Below are positions 1-8,485 of a DNA stretch of 64,000 bases, in pieces (within the stretch, counting starts at the first letter, position 1; each line of letters opens with the position of its first letter). The notes under the pieces are model-generated. The model saw nothing but the letters and a program-made list of their open reading frames with translations, was not told the origin of the DNA and did no database searches. This DNA comes from Fibrobacter succinogenes (GTDB lineage: Bacteria; Fibrobacterota; Fibrobacteria; Fibrobacterales; Fibrobacteraceae): positions 1 to 64,000 of the forward strand of contig CACWJY010000006.1 of assembly GCA_902761355.1 (NCBI GenBank), in the 5' to 3' direction. The position numbers and the translations under genes were made by a program.

Positions 1-1
1 G

Positions 2-376
2 ATGGATGCTCCGCAAGGTGAAGCCGAACTCAAGATTATGTCGCTTACAAGCGATGGCGCTCCGAATCTGGATGCCTTCGGTTTCAGTATCGACGGCGTG
101 TGCCGCGTAAGTGAAGGCTGCCCCGAAGAATCGACCGCTGTTGTAGAAACGGTTCGTCGTGAGAATGGCTTTGCCCTGCACGGCGAAACTCTGCGACTTG
201 CAAATTCGGAACAGGCTTCCGTAAGTATTTTTGATGTGCGTGGTCATCTTGTAGCCAAAAAAGTGGCTGTCGGTGAAGTCGATTTGTCAAAATTGGTTAA
301 GGCGAAAGGGCTGTATCGCGTCATTGTTCGCCAGGGTAGTGCAAAGTTTATCGCCAATTATGCAAAGGTGAGGTAA
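2..376 (+). CDS. C-terminal fragment of a secreted CBM35-type protein with sorting domain (5' truncated by window)
   Basis: Only the last 124 codons are present; the frame is open at the window edge. The first ~40 residues match the end of a CBM35-like module: the stretch around DGAPNLDAFGFSIDGVCR parallels DGGPNIDMIAFDMKGVYR in the next gene. A linker follows, then ~60 residues resembling the Por/type-IX-like C-terminal sorting domains of Fibrobacter secreted enzymes (VSIFDVRGHLV, GLYRVIVRQGS). The catalytic part lies upstream and cannot be named. The stop is 3 bp before the next ATG, so the two genes are very probably one operon of secreted polysaccharide-active proteins. Confidence 0.8.
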   Translation: MDAPQGEAELKIMSLTSDGAPNLDAFGFSIDGVCRVSEGCPEESTAVVETVRRENGFALHGETLRLANSEQASVSIFDVRGHLVAKKVAVGEVDLSKLVKAKGLYRVIVRQGSAKFIANYAKVR

Positions 377-379
377 AAT

Positions 380-2119
380 ATGAAGGGCGTGTTTAGGTTC
401 CTCATCGCTGCAGCTGTGTTCGTCGGTGTAGCCGTAAGCGATTCTACTTCGTTCAAGGTTCATGTGATAGGCGACTCCACGGTCTGTAACTACAAGGACA
501 ACGCCTACCCGCAAACGGGCTGGGGACAGATTCTGGGTAGTTTCTTTGACGGTTCCCGTGTCCAGGTGGTGAACTACGCTATCGGCGGTCGCAGTTCCAA
601 GACATTCGTGCAGGAAGGTCGCCTGGACGAAGTGAAGAAGAATCTCCAGAAGGGCGATATCATGATGGTCCAGTTTGGACATAATGATCGCTATTTTGGA
701 AGTAAACCCCGTGAGGTCCCGTTTGATTCGCTAGGCTACTGGCTGCAACAGTATGCTGATGTGGCTAAGGGTGCGGGTGCAACTCTAGTGTATGTGACCC
801 CGATGAACATGAATATGGGGGCCAACGGCCGCAATATCTTTACTGAATACAACGTTGTCGGCAAGATGGAGGAACTTGCCAAGAAAAACGGTGCCGTTTA
901 TGTGAACCTGAACGCAAAATCCTACAATGCTTACAGCAAAAGCTGGGACCCAGCGTATGTTTCCCGCTACCAGTTCAAGATGTTCTTGAAGGGAGAGTAC
1001 CCGAATTATCCGGATGGTGTCACCAACGACGGAACGACGCATTTCCAGGAATCGGGTTCCATTGCTCACTGCCAGTGGATTGCCGAGGAACTTGAAAGCG
1101 CTCTGAAAAACGAATCGTACATTTCTGCCGATAATAAGGCGAATTTGACACAGCTTGTGTCTGCCCTCAAGCCGCGCTACGCATTTACGGTCAAGGCGAA
1201 TATTTCGAACAGCAAGGGCCTCATTACGCATAATCAGCAACTTCCCGGCGGCGCTCCGTTTACGTTGCATGTAAGCCCGGGCAGTTTTGGCAAGAAGTTC
1301 GTTGGCTGGTACGATGACGACTGCAATAAGCTTTCTGTCGATTCGAACTACTACGGGAAAAAGACCCTCTACCGCGCTGCGACTTATACGGCCGTCTTTG
1401 ATGGTGGCCCTGCCTGTCAGCCGACTTCGCACGGTGAAGAAAATCCAAGCGGTAATCCTACGTCCTCTAGTTCCGAGGGCCCGGAATCTTCTGGCTCCAT
1501 TGACCCGAAACTTTGCTTTGACGGTACTGCCGATGCAGCTTGGCCTTCCCCGATCGATATGGCGAATCCCGAAGTGGGGGATGGATGGACCGAGGCGAAC
1601 CACGAAGGCTTTACGGGCCAGGGATTCTTTAACTTTGACAACTCCGCCTACAGCACGGCTACCTACAATGTGACTTCGGACCAGTCAGCATCGAACGCCC
1701 GCGTGATGATTCGCTATTCGTTCCAAGGAAACACGGATCGAGACATGAAACTGACTGTCGATAATGGTGAGTACGATGTGACATTCAAGTCTACCGGAAG
1801 CTGGGACAAGTGGGATACAGTTTACATCAATGATGTGTGGGTCGATGCGCTTGACTTTAAGGTGAAGCTTGCTTCGGCCTCGGCAGATGGTGGCCCGAAT
1901 ATCGACATGATTGCCTTCGACATGAAGGGCGTGTACCGCACGGGTTGTAAGCCTGCCAAGGTTGAAAATGACCAAGAGACAGGTTTGGCTCGTTCGGTTC
2001 TAGGGTCTAAGATAACTTTGTTTCCGGCAAATAAGAAATCGTTCAATGCGTTAGGACGCAGGGTGCCTGATTCGAAAACGAATCGTCTTCAGAAATCCGT
2101 TCGCATTTATTCGAAATAA
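380..2119 (+). CDS. Secreted carbohydrate esterase family 12 (rhamnogalacturonan acetylesterase-like) with C-terminal CBM35
   Basis: A 579-residue predicted exported esterase that would remove acetyl groups from pectin or xylan. After a signal peptide (about 1-20) comes an SGNH hydrolase domain to about 240. Visible blocks are GDST with nucleophile Ser33, Gly70 in AIGGRSS, GHND with Asn102, and the Asp217/His221 block NDGTTHF. That last block has one more residue between Asp and His than the DxxH I expect. A bacterial-repeat-like region (CNKLSVDSNYYGKKT), a Ser-rich linker and a CBM35 module (about 380-525) follow. The C-terminus (FNALGRRVP, RIYSK) looks like a short or decayed sorting tail. 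GAGGT sits just upstream of the ATG at 380. Confidence 0.85.
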   Translation: MKGVFRFLIAAAVFVGVAVSDSTSFKVHVIGDSTVCNYKDNAYPQTGWGQILGSFFDGSRVQVVNYAIGGRSSKTFVQEGRLDEVKKNLQKGDIMMVQFGHNDRYFGSKPREVPFDSLGYWLQQYADVAKGAGATLVYVTPMNMNMGANGRNIFTEYNVVGKMEELAKKNGAVYVNLNAKSYNAYSKSWDPAYVSRYQFKMFLKGEYPNYPDGVTNDGTTHFQESGSIAHCQWIAEELESALKNESYISADNKANLTQLVSALKPRYAFTVKANISNSKGLITHNQQLPGGAPFTLHVSPGSFGKKFVGWYDDDCNKLSVDSNYYGKKTLYRAATYTAVFDGGPACQPTSHGEENPSGNPTSSSSEGPESSGSIDPKLCFDGTADAAWPSPIDMANPEVGDGWTEANHEGFTGQGFFNFDNSAYSTATYNVTSDQSASNARVMIRYSFQGNTDRDMKLTVDNGEYDVTFKSTGSWDKWDTVYINDVWVDALDFKVKLASASADGGPNIDMIAFDMKGVYRTGCKPAKVENDQETGLARSVLGSKITLFPANKKSFNALGRRVPDSKTNRLQKSVRIYSK

Positions 2120-2239
2120 ATGAAGTGGGAGGGGAACATGATTTCTTTATTTGCAATGTGGACTTTTTAATCGTTGTAAACGTTGACTTTTGTTATATTT
2201 GAGTAAAAATATGATTTGTTGACTTGTGCAGGTGATACC

Positions 2240-3163
2240 ATGGTTAATCTTTTTGAATATTTGAACTACCGTGAATTTTTGCGTGACGCCTACGAAGAAC
2301 GCCATGCAAGCGATTGGCGCTTTAGCCATCGCTATATTGCGGAGCGTGCGGGGTTCGATGCGTCGATGTTCAATAAGATTTTGCAAGGTAAGCGAAACCT
2401 GACAAGCCGATTGGTGTCGGTGTTTGCTGATATCTTTTGTAGCGATGCTCGCGAAAAAGCGTACTTTGCCGACATGGTGGCGTTTAACCAGGCAAAAAAT
2501 CATTCTGAAAGTAGGCAGTACCTAGAAAAACTCGTGGCGACCAAGGAATGTAAGGTCGAAAATGTCGCGAAAGACCAGTTCGAGTATTTTGACCATTGGT
2601 ACCATGCGGTAATCCGTGAGTTGGTGACTTTTTACCCTTATGTGGGGGACGATGCTGCGCTTGGACTTATGGTGCGTCCGCCGCTGACGGCGTCACAAGT
2701 GCGGTCATCTATTGCCTTGCTAGAACGTCTGTCGATGATTAAGAAAAATGAACAGACGGGTTTCTACGAACAAACGCAAGGCTTGATTTCGAGTGGTTCG
2801 GAATCGTTTAATACAGCGGTGAATTCGTATATTCAGCAGAATTTGAACGTGGCTCAAGATGCCATGGACCGTTTTGACAGGGGAGAACGTAACCTTTCTA
2901 CACTAGCTTTTGCTTGTGACGAACCGACCTATAAGGAGTTGGTTGAAATGGTTCGTCGATTTAGGCGAGAGGTGCTTGCAAAGGTTGCTCAGTGTGAAAA
3001 GCCAAATCGTGTTTTTCAATTAGGAATGCAGTTGTTCCCACTTTCGGACCCGTATCCGCCTCCACAGCGAAGAGGACGCAAGCGTCGCATTCGAGGAATG
3101 GAACTTGCGAATGGTGAGAATATTGCCGAAGAAAATGCAGCTGGGGGTGTCGCCGATGTATAG
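2240..3163 (+). CDS. TIGR02147 (DUF4423) family regulator
   Basis: A cytoplasmic protein of about 307 residues of the TIGR02147 family, which is expanded in Fibrobacter. The hallmark N-terminus NLFEYLNYREFLRDAYEER and the helix-turn-helix-like segment FSHRYIAERAGFDASMFNKI are both clear. The ATG at 2240 is preferred over 2216 because GCAGGTGA lies five bases upstream and because the family begins close to this point. It overlaps the next gene (start 3156) by 8 bp, so the two are translationally coupled; members of this family often sit beside a secreted or lipoprotein gene. A regulatory role for the partner is inferred. The C-terminus is basic (RRGRKRR). Confidence 0.85.
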   Translation: MVNLFEYLNYREFLRDAYEERHASDWRFSHRYIAERAGFDASMFNKILQGKRNLTSRLVSVFADIFCSDAREKAYFADMVAFNQAKNHSESRQYLEKLVATKECKVENVAKDQFEYFDHWYHAVIRELVTFYPYVGDDAALGLMVRPPLTASQVRSSIALLERLSMIKKNEQTGFYEQTQGLISSGSESFNTAVNSYIQQNLNVAQDAMDRFDRGERNLSTLAFACDEPTYKELVEMVRRFRREVLAKVAQCEKPNRVFQLGMQLFPLSDPYPPPQRRGRKRRIRGMELANGENIAEENAAGGVADV

Positions 3164-4850
3164 CAATTTTTATAAAACGATGGGGACGTATGCTGCAGTC
3201 TTGCTTGTTGCAGGATTTTTTTCGGCATGTGGAAACGATAAGAAAGATGTAGCTGGTGGAACCGAAGCTGAATCTACGATTGCGTTGCATTTACAGTTGG
3301 CAGACGGTAAGCCTGCTGCGTATAGCCGAGTGCGTGCGTTGCCGGATGATTTTTTACCCGAAGAAAATCATGAAACCTCTTGGCTAGAGACCGATGACGT
3401 TGGCTTTGTAGAAATCCCGGTGGAACCGGGGCGTTACACGGTAGAAGCGCGACATGTTGATGGATCGTTTGCAACGGGTGCGGTCCTCAATGTCGCTCTC
3501 GATGCGAATGATTCTAAGGTCGATACAGTCAAGTTGAATGAACTTTCTTCGATTGAAGGTTATGTCTTGTATGGAACGGGTTCTCCTGTCGTTCGCATTG
3601 CGGGACTTGACCGGTTTGTAGTCCCTGATAGTACGGGGTATTTTGTGATTGATTCGCTCCCGGTAGGGAATTTTGACGTCCAGATAGGGGACCCTCAAGA
3701 GAAACATTCTGCCAAGGTTCCGTCGTTTACGGGCGATACCTTGTATGTGGACTGTTCTGATACAAGCTCTAATATCAGGATTATAGAATCGCAAGAAAAT
3801 GTGGCGACAGAATTTCCCAAGAGTGATTGGAAAAATCATGAAACATTGCTTGCTGAAGTAGAAGGCTATGCGGTGGGTGTCTTGGGAGCTGCGGGTGTAA
3901 CGGATAGTTTGGGGGCGATTACCAAGGCTGAAGGTGAAATTTGTGTCGTAACGACGACGGAAGATTATGTCATTGTCGAAGATACGACGAATGTGGATTC
4001 GACAGGAACTGCTTCGACGACGGCCGTGATTGCTCCAGGGTCGTTGCGTGAATGCGCCTATAAGGAAGGTCCGACTTGGATTCTATTCCAGAAGAGCGGT
4101 ACTTACAATCTGCAGGCACCTCTCCGTTTAAAGTCTAATAAAACTTTTGACGGTCGTGGTCGCAATATCCGTATCTCGGGCATGGGTGTGTTGACCGATG
4201 TTTCGAGTAACTTGATTTTTGAAAATTTGACCTTTGCGGCACCTTCGATTACGGTACAAGACACAACCTCGCGTCGAGCGCTTTCAATTCACAATGGAAC
4301 GCATCATGTGTGGATTGACCATTGCGTTTTCGAAGAGTACCCGCTTGTAGAATTGGATGTAAAACGAGGTTCTCACCATGTCACGATTTCTTGGTCTCGT
4401 TTTGAAAATGCTCAGACTGCGGTACTGTTTGGGCTTGCGGGTGATATTATCAAGGAAACGGATCAGACCCTTTCTGTGCATCATAATTATTTTGCCTCTC
4501 TCAGCAACGATGGTATCCTTGCGCATGATGGCAGACTTCATGTCTATAACAACTTCTTTGATGGTGTCGAAAAATCGAGTGTCGTTTGCTCGGATTCTGG
4601 TCGGTGCTTGATAGAGAAAAATGTGTTCAACGTAAAACAGCCTGTAACGCTTTATCGCTGGTATAATGAAGATGGTTCTCCGGTTGATTCTACGGTGGGC
4701 TTTGCCGAGATGAAGTCTAACTGGTATATTTCGGGCGGCGAGGATGACTTGAATGATGCTCGCGGCTATCGTCCCGATTATAAGTATAATTTGGATGATG
4801 CTGATGCGGGCCTTGCGCTTAAGGTGGAGCGCCTGAGCGGCACTCGTTAA
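3156..4850 (+). CDS. Lipoprotein with carboxypeptidase-regulatory-like repeats and a divergent pectate lyase (PL1) domain
   Basis: A 564-residue lipoprotein; the signal ends in FFSAC with lipidated Cys25. Residues about 35-210 resemble two carboxypeptidase regulatory-like beta-sandwich repeats (GFVEIPVEPGRYTVEAR; GYFVIDSLPVGNFDVQIG). Residues about 220-480 form a right-handed beta-helix of the PL1 type: FDGRGRNIRISG, VWIDHCVF, RGSHHVTISWSRF and LSVHHNYF all match PL1 signatures. In active PL1 enzymes the HHNxF strand is followed by an RxPRxR motif that carries the catalytic Arg. Here the corresponding stretch reads SNDGILAHDGRLHVYNNFF, so the Arg motif is lost. Substrate binding or a sensing role is possible. 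It starts inside the upstream regulator gene. The ATG at 3156 is chosen because it begins the lipoprotein signal. Confidence 0.8.
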   Translation: MYSNFYKTMGTYAAVLLVAGFFSACGNDKKDVAGGTEAESTIALHLQLADGKPAAYSRVRALPDDFLPEENHETSWLETDDVGFVEIPVEPGRYTVEARHVDGSFATGAVLNVALDANDSKVDTVKLNELSSIEGYVLYGTGSPVVRIAGLDRFVVPDSTGYFVIDSLPVGNFDVQIGDPQEKHSAKVPSFTGDTLYVDCSDTSSNIRIIESQENVATEFPKSDWKNHETLLAEVEGYAVGVLGAAGVTDSLGAITKAEGEICVVTTTEDYVIVEDTTNVDSTGTASTTAVIAPGSLRECAYKEGPTWILFQKSGTYNLQAPLRLKSNKTFDGRGRNIRISGMGVLTDVSSNLIFENLTFAAPSITVQDTTSRRALSIHNGTHHVWIDHCVFEEYPLVELDVKRGSHHVTISWSRFENAQTAVLFGLAGDIIKETDQTLSVHHNYFASLSNDGILAHDGRLHVYNNFFDGVEKSSVVCSDSGRCLIEKNVFNVKQPVTLYRWYNEDGSPVDSTVGFAEMKSNWYISGGEDDLNDARGYRPDYKYNLDDADAGLALKVERLSGTR

Positions 4851-4882
4851 CGGAATCCTTGAAATTTTTTATCTTAGCCGGT

Positions 4883-5182
4883 ATGAAAGAAAAAATACCG
4901 GCTTTTTTGTTTATGCTAGCCATTCCGCTATCGATAGTTCTTTACCTTAAGGTAGAGGCTCTTTCGGGATCGGAAATTGTTGCGCTCCTTTCGGCGGTTG
5001 CTCTTTACCTCGTTGTCTTTTTCTTGCTCTCCATGTTCTTTAATTCTCGCGCGAAAGACGCTGATGGCAAAGCAGTTTCTGCTTTAGATAATTTATTTGC
5101 CGAAAAAAAGACAAAAGCTGAAATTGCCCGTGAAGAAATTCTTCGCAAACAAAAAGAAATCGCCGAAAAAAGTCAAAAGTAA
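4883..5182 (+). CDS. Small two-helix membrane protein of unknown function
   Basis: A 99-residue protein not recognised as a known family. Two hydrophobic segments (about 4-22 and 31-52) are followed by a charged Lys/Glu-rich helix (AEIAREEILRKQKEIAEK) likely to be a cytoplasmic coiled coil. The ATG at 4883 is preferred to an in-frame TTG at 4859. A TATCTT hexamer ends 7 bases before the ATG and there is no Shine-Dalgarno, which suggests a leaderless message. Confidence 0.6.
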   Translation: MKEKIPAFLFMLAIPLSIVLYLKVEALSGSEIVALLSAVALYLVVFFLLSMFFNSRAKDADGKAVSALDNLFAEKKTKAEIAREEILRKQKEIAEKSQK

Positions 5183-5189
5183 ATTAAAG

Positions 5190-5211
5190 AGCGCTCCCGG
5201 TTGGGAGCGCT
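5190..5211 (-). terminator. Hairpin between convergent genes, probably the metK terminator
   Basis: A perfect 9-bp inverted repeat (AGCGCTCCC / GGGAGCGCT) with a GGTT loop lies between the stops of the small membrane protein and metK. On the minus strand it is followed by TCTTTAATTT, a weak T tract. Confidence 0.6.
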
Positions 5212-5249
5212 ACTTGCAATAGTTTGCAGCTGTTTATAAGCTGCGCAAA

Positions 5250-6440
5250 TTACACCTTTGCGAGTTTCTTGAGTGTGGCTGCCTTGTCGGTCTTTTCCCA
5301 GGTGAAACGTGCGCCCGTGCGGCCGAAGTGGCCAAGTGCGGCTGTTGCCTGGTAGCCCGGCTTCTTCAGGTCGAGCATCTTTACGATGCCTGCCGGAGAG
5401 AGGTCGAAGGTCTTGGCGACGATAGCTTCGATTTCGCGGTCGCTAATCTTGCCCGTGCCGAAGGTGTTCACGAGAACGGACACCGGCTTGGAGTAACCGA
5501 TAGCATAGGCGAGCTGGACTTCGCAACGGTAGGCGAGGTCTGCTGCGACGATGTTCTTTGCCACGTAGCGTGCTGCGTAGGCAGCGCTGCGGTCGACCTT
5601 GGACGGGTCCTTACCGCTGAATGCGCCACCACCGTGACGGCCCATGCCGCCGTAGGTGTCGACGATAATCTTACGACCGGTGAGGCCGCAGTCACCGTGC
5701 GGGCCACCGACCACGAACTTGCCGGTCGGGTTCACGAGGTAACGGGTCTTCTTGTCGAGCAACTTGGCCGGAATCATCTTCTTGATGAGCTTTTCGATGA
5801 TTTCCTTTTCGATCGTGGCATGCTTGAGTTCCTTGCCGTTCACGAATTCGTCGTGCTGGGTAGAAATCACGACCGTGTCCACGCGGACCGGCTTGTCGTT
5901 TTCGTCATATTCAACAGTCACCTGGGACTTGGCATCCGGGCGGAGCCACTTGATCTTGCCCTTTTCGCGGAGGTTCTGGATTTCTTCCATGAGCTTGTGG
6001 GCGAGGCTGATTGGGAGCGGCATCAGTTCCTTGGTTTCCTTCACGGCATAGCCGAACATCATGCCCTGGTCACCGGCACCCTGCTTGTCATCTTCCTTAC
6101 CGTCGGCAGCCTTGGCGTCCACGCCCTGGGCAATGTCCGGAGACTGCTTGTCCATAGCGACGAGCACGGAGCAGCCCTTGTAGTCGAAGGCGAGTTCCGG
6201 ATTCACGTAGCCGATGCCCTTGATGGTCTTGCGTGCAATCTGCTGGTAGTCGATGACGGCCTTGGTGGTGATTTCGCCGGAAATCACGACGAGGCCTGTA
6301 TTCACGAGCGTTTCGCAGGCCACGCGGCTGTTTGGGTCCTGGGCGAGGCAGGCGTCGAGGATGGCGTCCGAAATCTGGTCGCAGACCTTGTCCGGATGTC
6401 CCTTGGAAACGGATTCAGAGGTAAAAAGATAATGTGCCAT
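5250..6440 (-). CDS. metK: S-adenosylmethionine synthetase
   Basis: Makes S-adenosylmethionine from methionine and ATP in the cytoplasm. The 396 residues match the usual length. Clear motifs are the N-terminal [21 protein letters not shown], the [15 protein letters not shown]-binding loop and the [19 protein letters not shown] phosphate-binding region. AAGGAG precedes the ATG. It lies downstream of the radical SAM operon on the same strand but has its own promoter about 90-120 bp upstream. Confidence 0.98.
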   Translation of the reverse strand: MAHYLFTSESVSKGHPDKVCDQISDAILDACLAQDPNSRVACETLVNTGLVVISGEITTKAVIDYQQIARKTIKGIGYVNPELAFDYKGCSVLVAMDKQSPDIAQGVDAKAADGKEDDKQGAGDQGMMFGYAVKETKELMPLPISLAHKLMEEIQNLREKGKIKWLRPDAKSQVTVEYDENDKPVRVDTVVISTQHDEFVNGKELKHATIEKEIIEKLIKKMIPAKLLDKKTRYLVNPTGKFVVGGPHGDCGLTGRKIIVDTYGGMGRHGGGAFSGKDPSKVDRSAAYAARYVAKNIVAADLAYRCEVQLAYAIGYSKPVSVLVNTFGTGKISDREIEAIVAKTFDLSPAGIVKMLDLKKPGYQATAALGHFGRTGARFTWEKTDKAATLKKLAKV

Positions 6441-6530
6441 TTGGGCTCCTTGATGTTTTCAGCACCGAAAAGAAAGTCGCATATTGAGCGTTCCCAAGCG
6501 CTGAAAAAACGGTTTTAGTTTTTATGCGTA

Positions 6531-6569
6531 AATCTACAAAAATGCATAGAGTTTGACAACCCTATGCAT
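6531..6569 (-). promoter_or_regulatory. metK promoter with an inverted repeat straddling the -35
   Basis: On the minus strand TTGTCA (6559-6554) and TAGATT (6536-6531) are separated by 17 bp. Perfect 8-bp arms ATGCATAG (6542-6549) and CTATGCAT (6562-6569) flank the -35 hexamer, one in the spacer and one just upstream, as an operator would. An AT-rich palindrome (ATATATCGATATAT) lies next to it towards the radical SAM gene. Confidence 0.5.
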
Positions 6570-6592
6570 ATATATCGATATATTATAAGGAA

Positions 6593-7669
6593 TTATGCTC
6601 CAGCAGCTTCTAGTCTCGCTACGTGGCAGTAAGCTAATTCTTTGGTCTTTTCATCACGGAGATGGAGGCTGGAGCCTTCGCAGTAGCGCCAGTACTTGCA
6701 CTTTTTGCAGTCGCCGATTTTGGCCCAACTGCGGTCGCGCATCACCTGGTAGCGGTTCTGCCATACATCCCAGATATCGTCCTTGTAGATGTTTCCTTGA
6801 ATGTAGTCGCCGCGTAGGCTCGGGCATGCCGAAATGCTTCCGTCGCAAAGCACCGAAGAAACGTTTACGCCGGCGCGGCAGAAGAACGGGTAGTTGCGGG
6901 CGTCTTTTTCGTAGCTGCCGAGGAATCCTTCGCAGCCGTAGTTTACGTTGATCACGTTCAGCTTTTTCACTTCGCGGATAAAGTCGAATACCTGGCGGAA
7001 TTCCTGGTTCGTGAGCTGGAACAGCGGATTGTCCTTGGCGCGGCCCTTCGGGAATACCGTCGCGATTCTCCAGCGCTTCACGCCGATTTTCAGAAGCATG
7101 TCGAGGATTTTGGGAAGTTCCTTGAGGTTCTGGCGGTTCACGCAGGTCATCACATCGAAGGTCAGGCCTTCGGTGTGGGCGGCCATGTCGATGGCCCGCA
7201 ACGCTCGCTCAAAGCTATGCGGGTCGCCGCGGAAATGGTTGTGGCTCTCCTGCAGACCGTCCAGGCTGATGGTGAGCGAGCGTAGACCTGCGTTCAGCAG
7301 GCGCGTGTAACGTTCGGGCGTCATTGCGAGCCCATTAGAAACCATGCCCCAGGGGTAGCCGCGCTTCTTGATTTCCATGCCGCATTCTTCGAGATCCGCG
7401 CGCATCAGGGGCTCGCCGCCGGTAATCACCACGATAAAGTGCTTCGGGTCGATATGTGGCGCAAGCTTGTCTAAAACACCCATAAAGTCTTCGCGGGGCA
7501 TGTCCGGGATGGCGTCCTTCACGCAGTCGCTACCGCAATGCAGACAGTGCAGGTTGCAACGCAGGGTGCATTCCCAGAAAAAGTACGTGAGCGGGTGTGC
7601 CTTAATTTCGTTGTGGCGGTAAAGACGATAAGCTTCGAGAGCGAGTTTTTTCTTGAGAGAGAGTTGCAT
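6593..7669 (-). CDS. Radical SAM/SPASM peptide-modifying enzyme of the rSAM/lipoprotein system type
   Basis: A 358-residue radical SAM enzyme. The 4Fe-4S motif C38-x3-C42-x2-C45 lies in LRCNLHCLHC, and ITGGEPLMR and SLDGLQESHNHFRG are typical. The C-terminal ~100 residues form a SPASM domain with several cysteines (CRAG, LCDGSISACPSLRG, GDCKKCKYWRYCEG) for auxiliary clusters. It resembles the TIGR04133-type enzymes encoded beside lipoproteins, whose known partners carry YGTP-like motifs. Here the two upstream genes are lipoproteins with exactly such motifs, and only 22 bp separate it from the nearer one. The role (installing a modification on the lipoproteins) is inferred; the chemistry is unknown. 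Confidence 0.85.
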   Translation of the reverse strand: MQLSLKKKLALEAYRLYRHNEIKAHPLTYFFWECTLRCNLHCLHCGSDCVKDAIPDMPREDFMGVLDKLAPHIDPKHFIVVITGGEPLMRADLEECGMEIKKRGYPWGMVSNGLAMTPERYTRLLNAGLRSLTISLDGLQESHNHFRGDPHSFERALRAIDMAAHTEGLTFDVMTCVNRQNLKELPKILDMLLKIGVKRWRIATVFPKGRAKDNPLFQLTNQEFRQVFDFIREVKKLNVINVNYGCEGFLGSYEKDARNYPFFCRAGVNVSSVLCDGSISACPSLRGDYIQGNIYKDDIWDVWQNRYQVMRDRSWAKIGDCKKCKYWRYCEGSSLHLRDEKTKELAYCHVARLEAAGA

Positions 7670-7691
7670 AATTACAGACGGTGGAAAGGGG

Positions 7692-8447
7692 TTAGGATTC
7701 AGATGCTTGAGACTGGTCTCCAGCTTCGTCGAGACAGCGGTTTATCTGCTGCTCCAGTTCTTTGAGTTTGTCTTCGTAGATTTTCTTGACTTCTTCATCT
7801 AGGGCTGGTTTGTTCCTTTCCCAGTCTTCTTTCATTTTTTGATAGTTGAGGTACTCTTCAGTGGGACGTGTGGTGCCGTTATCGCAAACTTCATCGGTGT
7901 GAATATGGATGGGGGCTCCGTAAAGTGCTACAAAGTAACTTAGGCTATCGCGGATGTCCTTAAGGCATTGGGGAATTTTGCTCCAGGCGACGCTGTCTAG
8001 CGGGTTGTCTTCTTTCTCAGATATTGGCCGTGGGTCGATGATTTTTTCAACAGAGTCTAAGGCTTCGTATCTTGCACGTTCGGCAGCGTTTGCTTTGGCA
8101 TGTTCTACCGAGTAGTCCAATGGAAAATAGCCTATGACGGAATCTCCTGGGTGGCACGAAACTTCATTAATTGAATTAGAACTTGCTGCTTCAGAAGAGC
8201 TTGAATGTTGCGTTTCGGAACTAGAGGCTAGTTCGCTACTGGAACTTTCTGGCTTGGCTGTCTCGGAACTTGACGAAGCTGGAGTCTCGTTGGAACTTGA
8301 CGGCGTGACATTCGAATTGCTACTTTGGTATTCTGGCGGCGTCCCGTACAGGCATTGTGCCTCGGTAGATGTTGAATCGTCACAGCTGGCCCAAAAGAGG
8401 GCTGTTGTTGTGAGAAGAAAATTTTTCCAATGCTTGCGGATGTTCAT
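7692..8447 (-). CDS. Ser-rich lipoprotein with YGxP motifs, candidate radical SAM substrate
   Basis: A 251-residue lipoprotein: the signal ends FWASC with lipidated Cys22. Directly after it comes CLYGTPPEY (YGTP at 34-37), then a long Ser/Glu-rich linker (about 42-95), a folded part, and a second motif ALYGAPIHIH (YGAP at 176-179). A charged helix follows (EDWERNKPALDEEVKKIYEDKLKELE is the approximate region, about 205-235). AAAGGAG precedes the ATG. The neighbouring lipoprotein shares the HWK...FWASC signal and the YG motifs, so the two look like diverged duplicates served by the same enzyme. Confidence 0.75.
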   Translation of the reverse strand: MNIRKHWKNFLLTTTALFWASCDDSTSTEAQCLYGTPPEYQSSNSNVTPSSSNETPASSSSETAKPESSSSELASSSETQHSSSSEAASSNSINEVSCHPGDSVIGYFPLDYSVEHAKANAAERARYEALDSVEKIIDPRPISEKEDNPLDSVAWSKIPQCLKDIRDSLSYFVALYGAPIHIHTDEVCDNGTTRPTEEYLNYQKMKEDWERNKPALDEEVKKIYEDKLKELEQQINRCLDEAGDQSQASES

Positions 8448-8485
8448 GAGAAACTCCTTTTGTTCTAAGCCTAAACCCCAACTTT

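Noticed and set aside
5328..6518. 396-codon frame antisense to metK
   Set aside because: Mirror of the conserved metK codons; no start signal or family match.
6441..6530. SAM riboswitch upstream of metK
   Set aside because: The leader lacks the conserved core of SAM-I type riboswitches and the expected terminator; only the promoter-region inverted repeat is seen.
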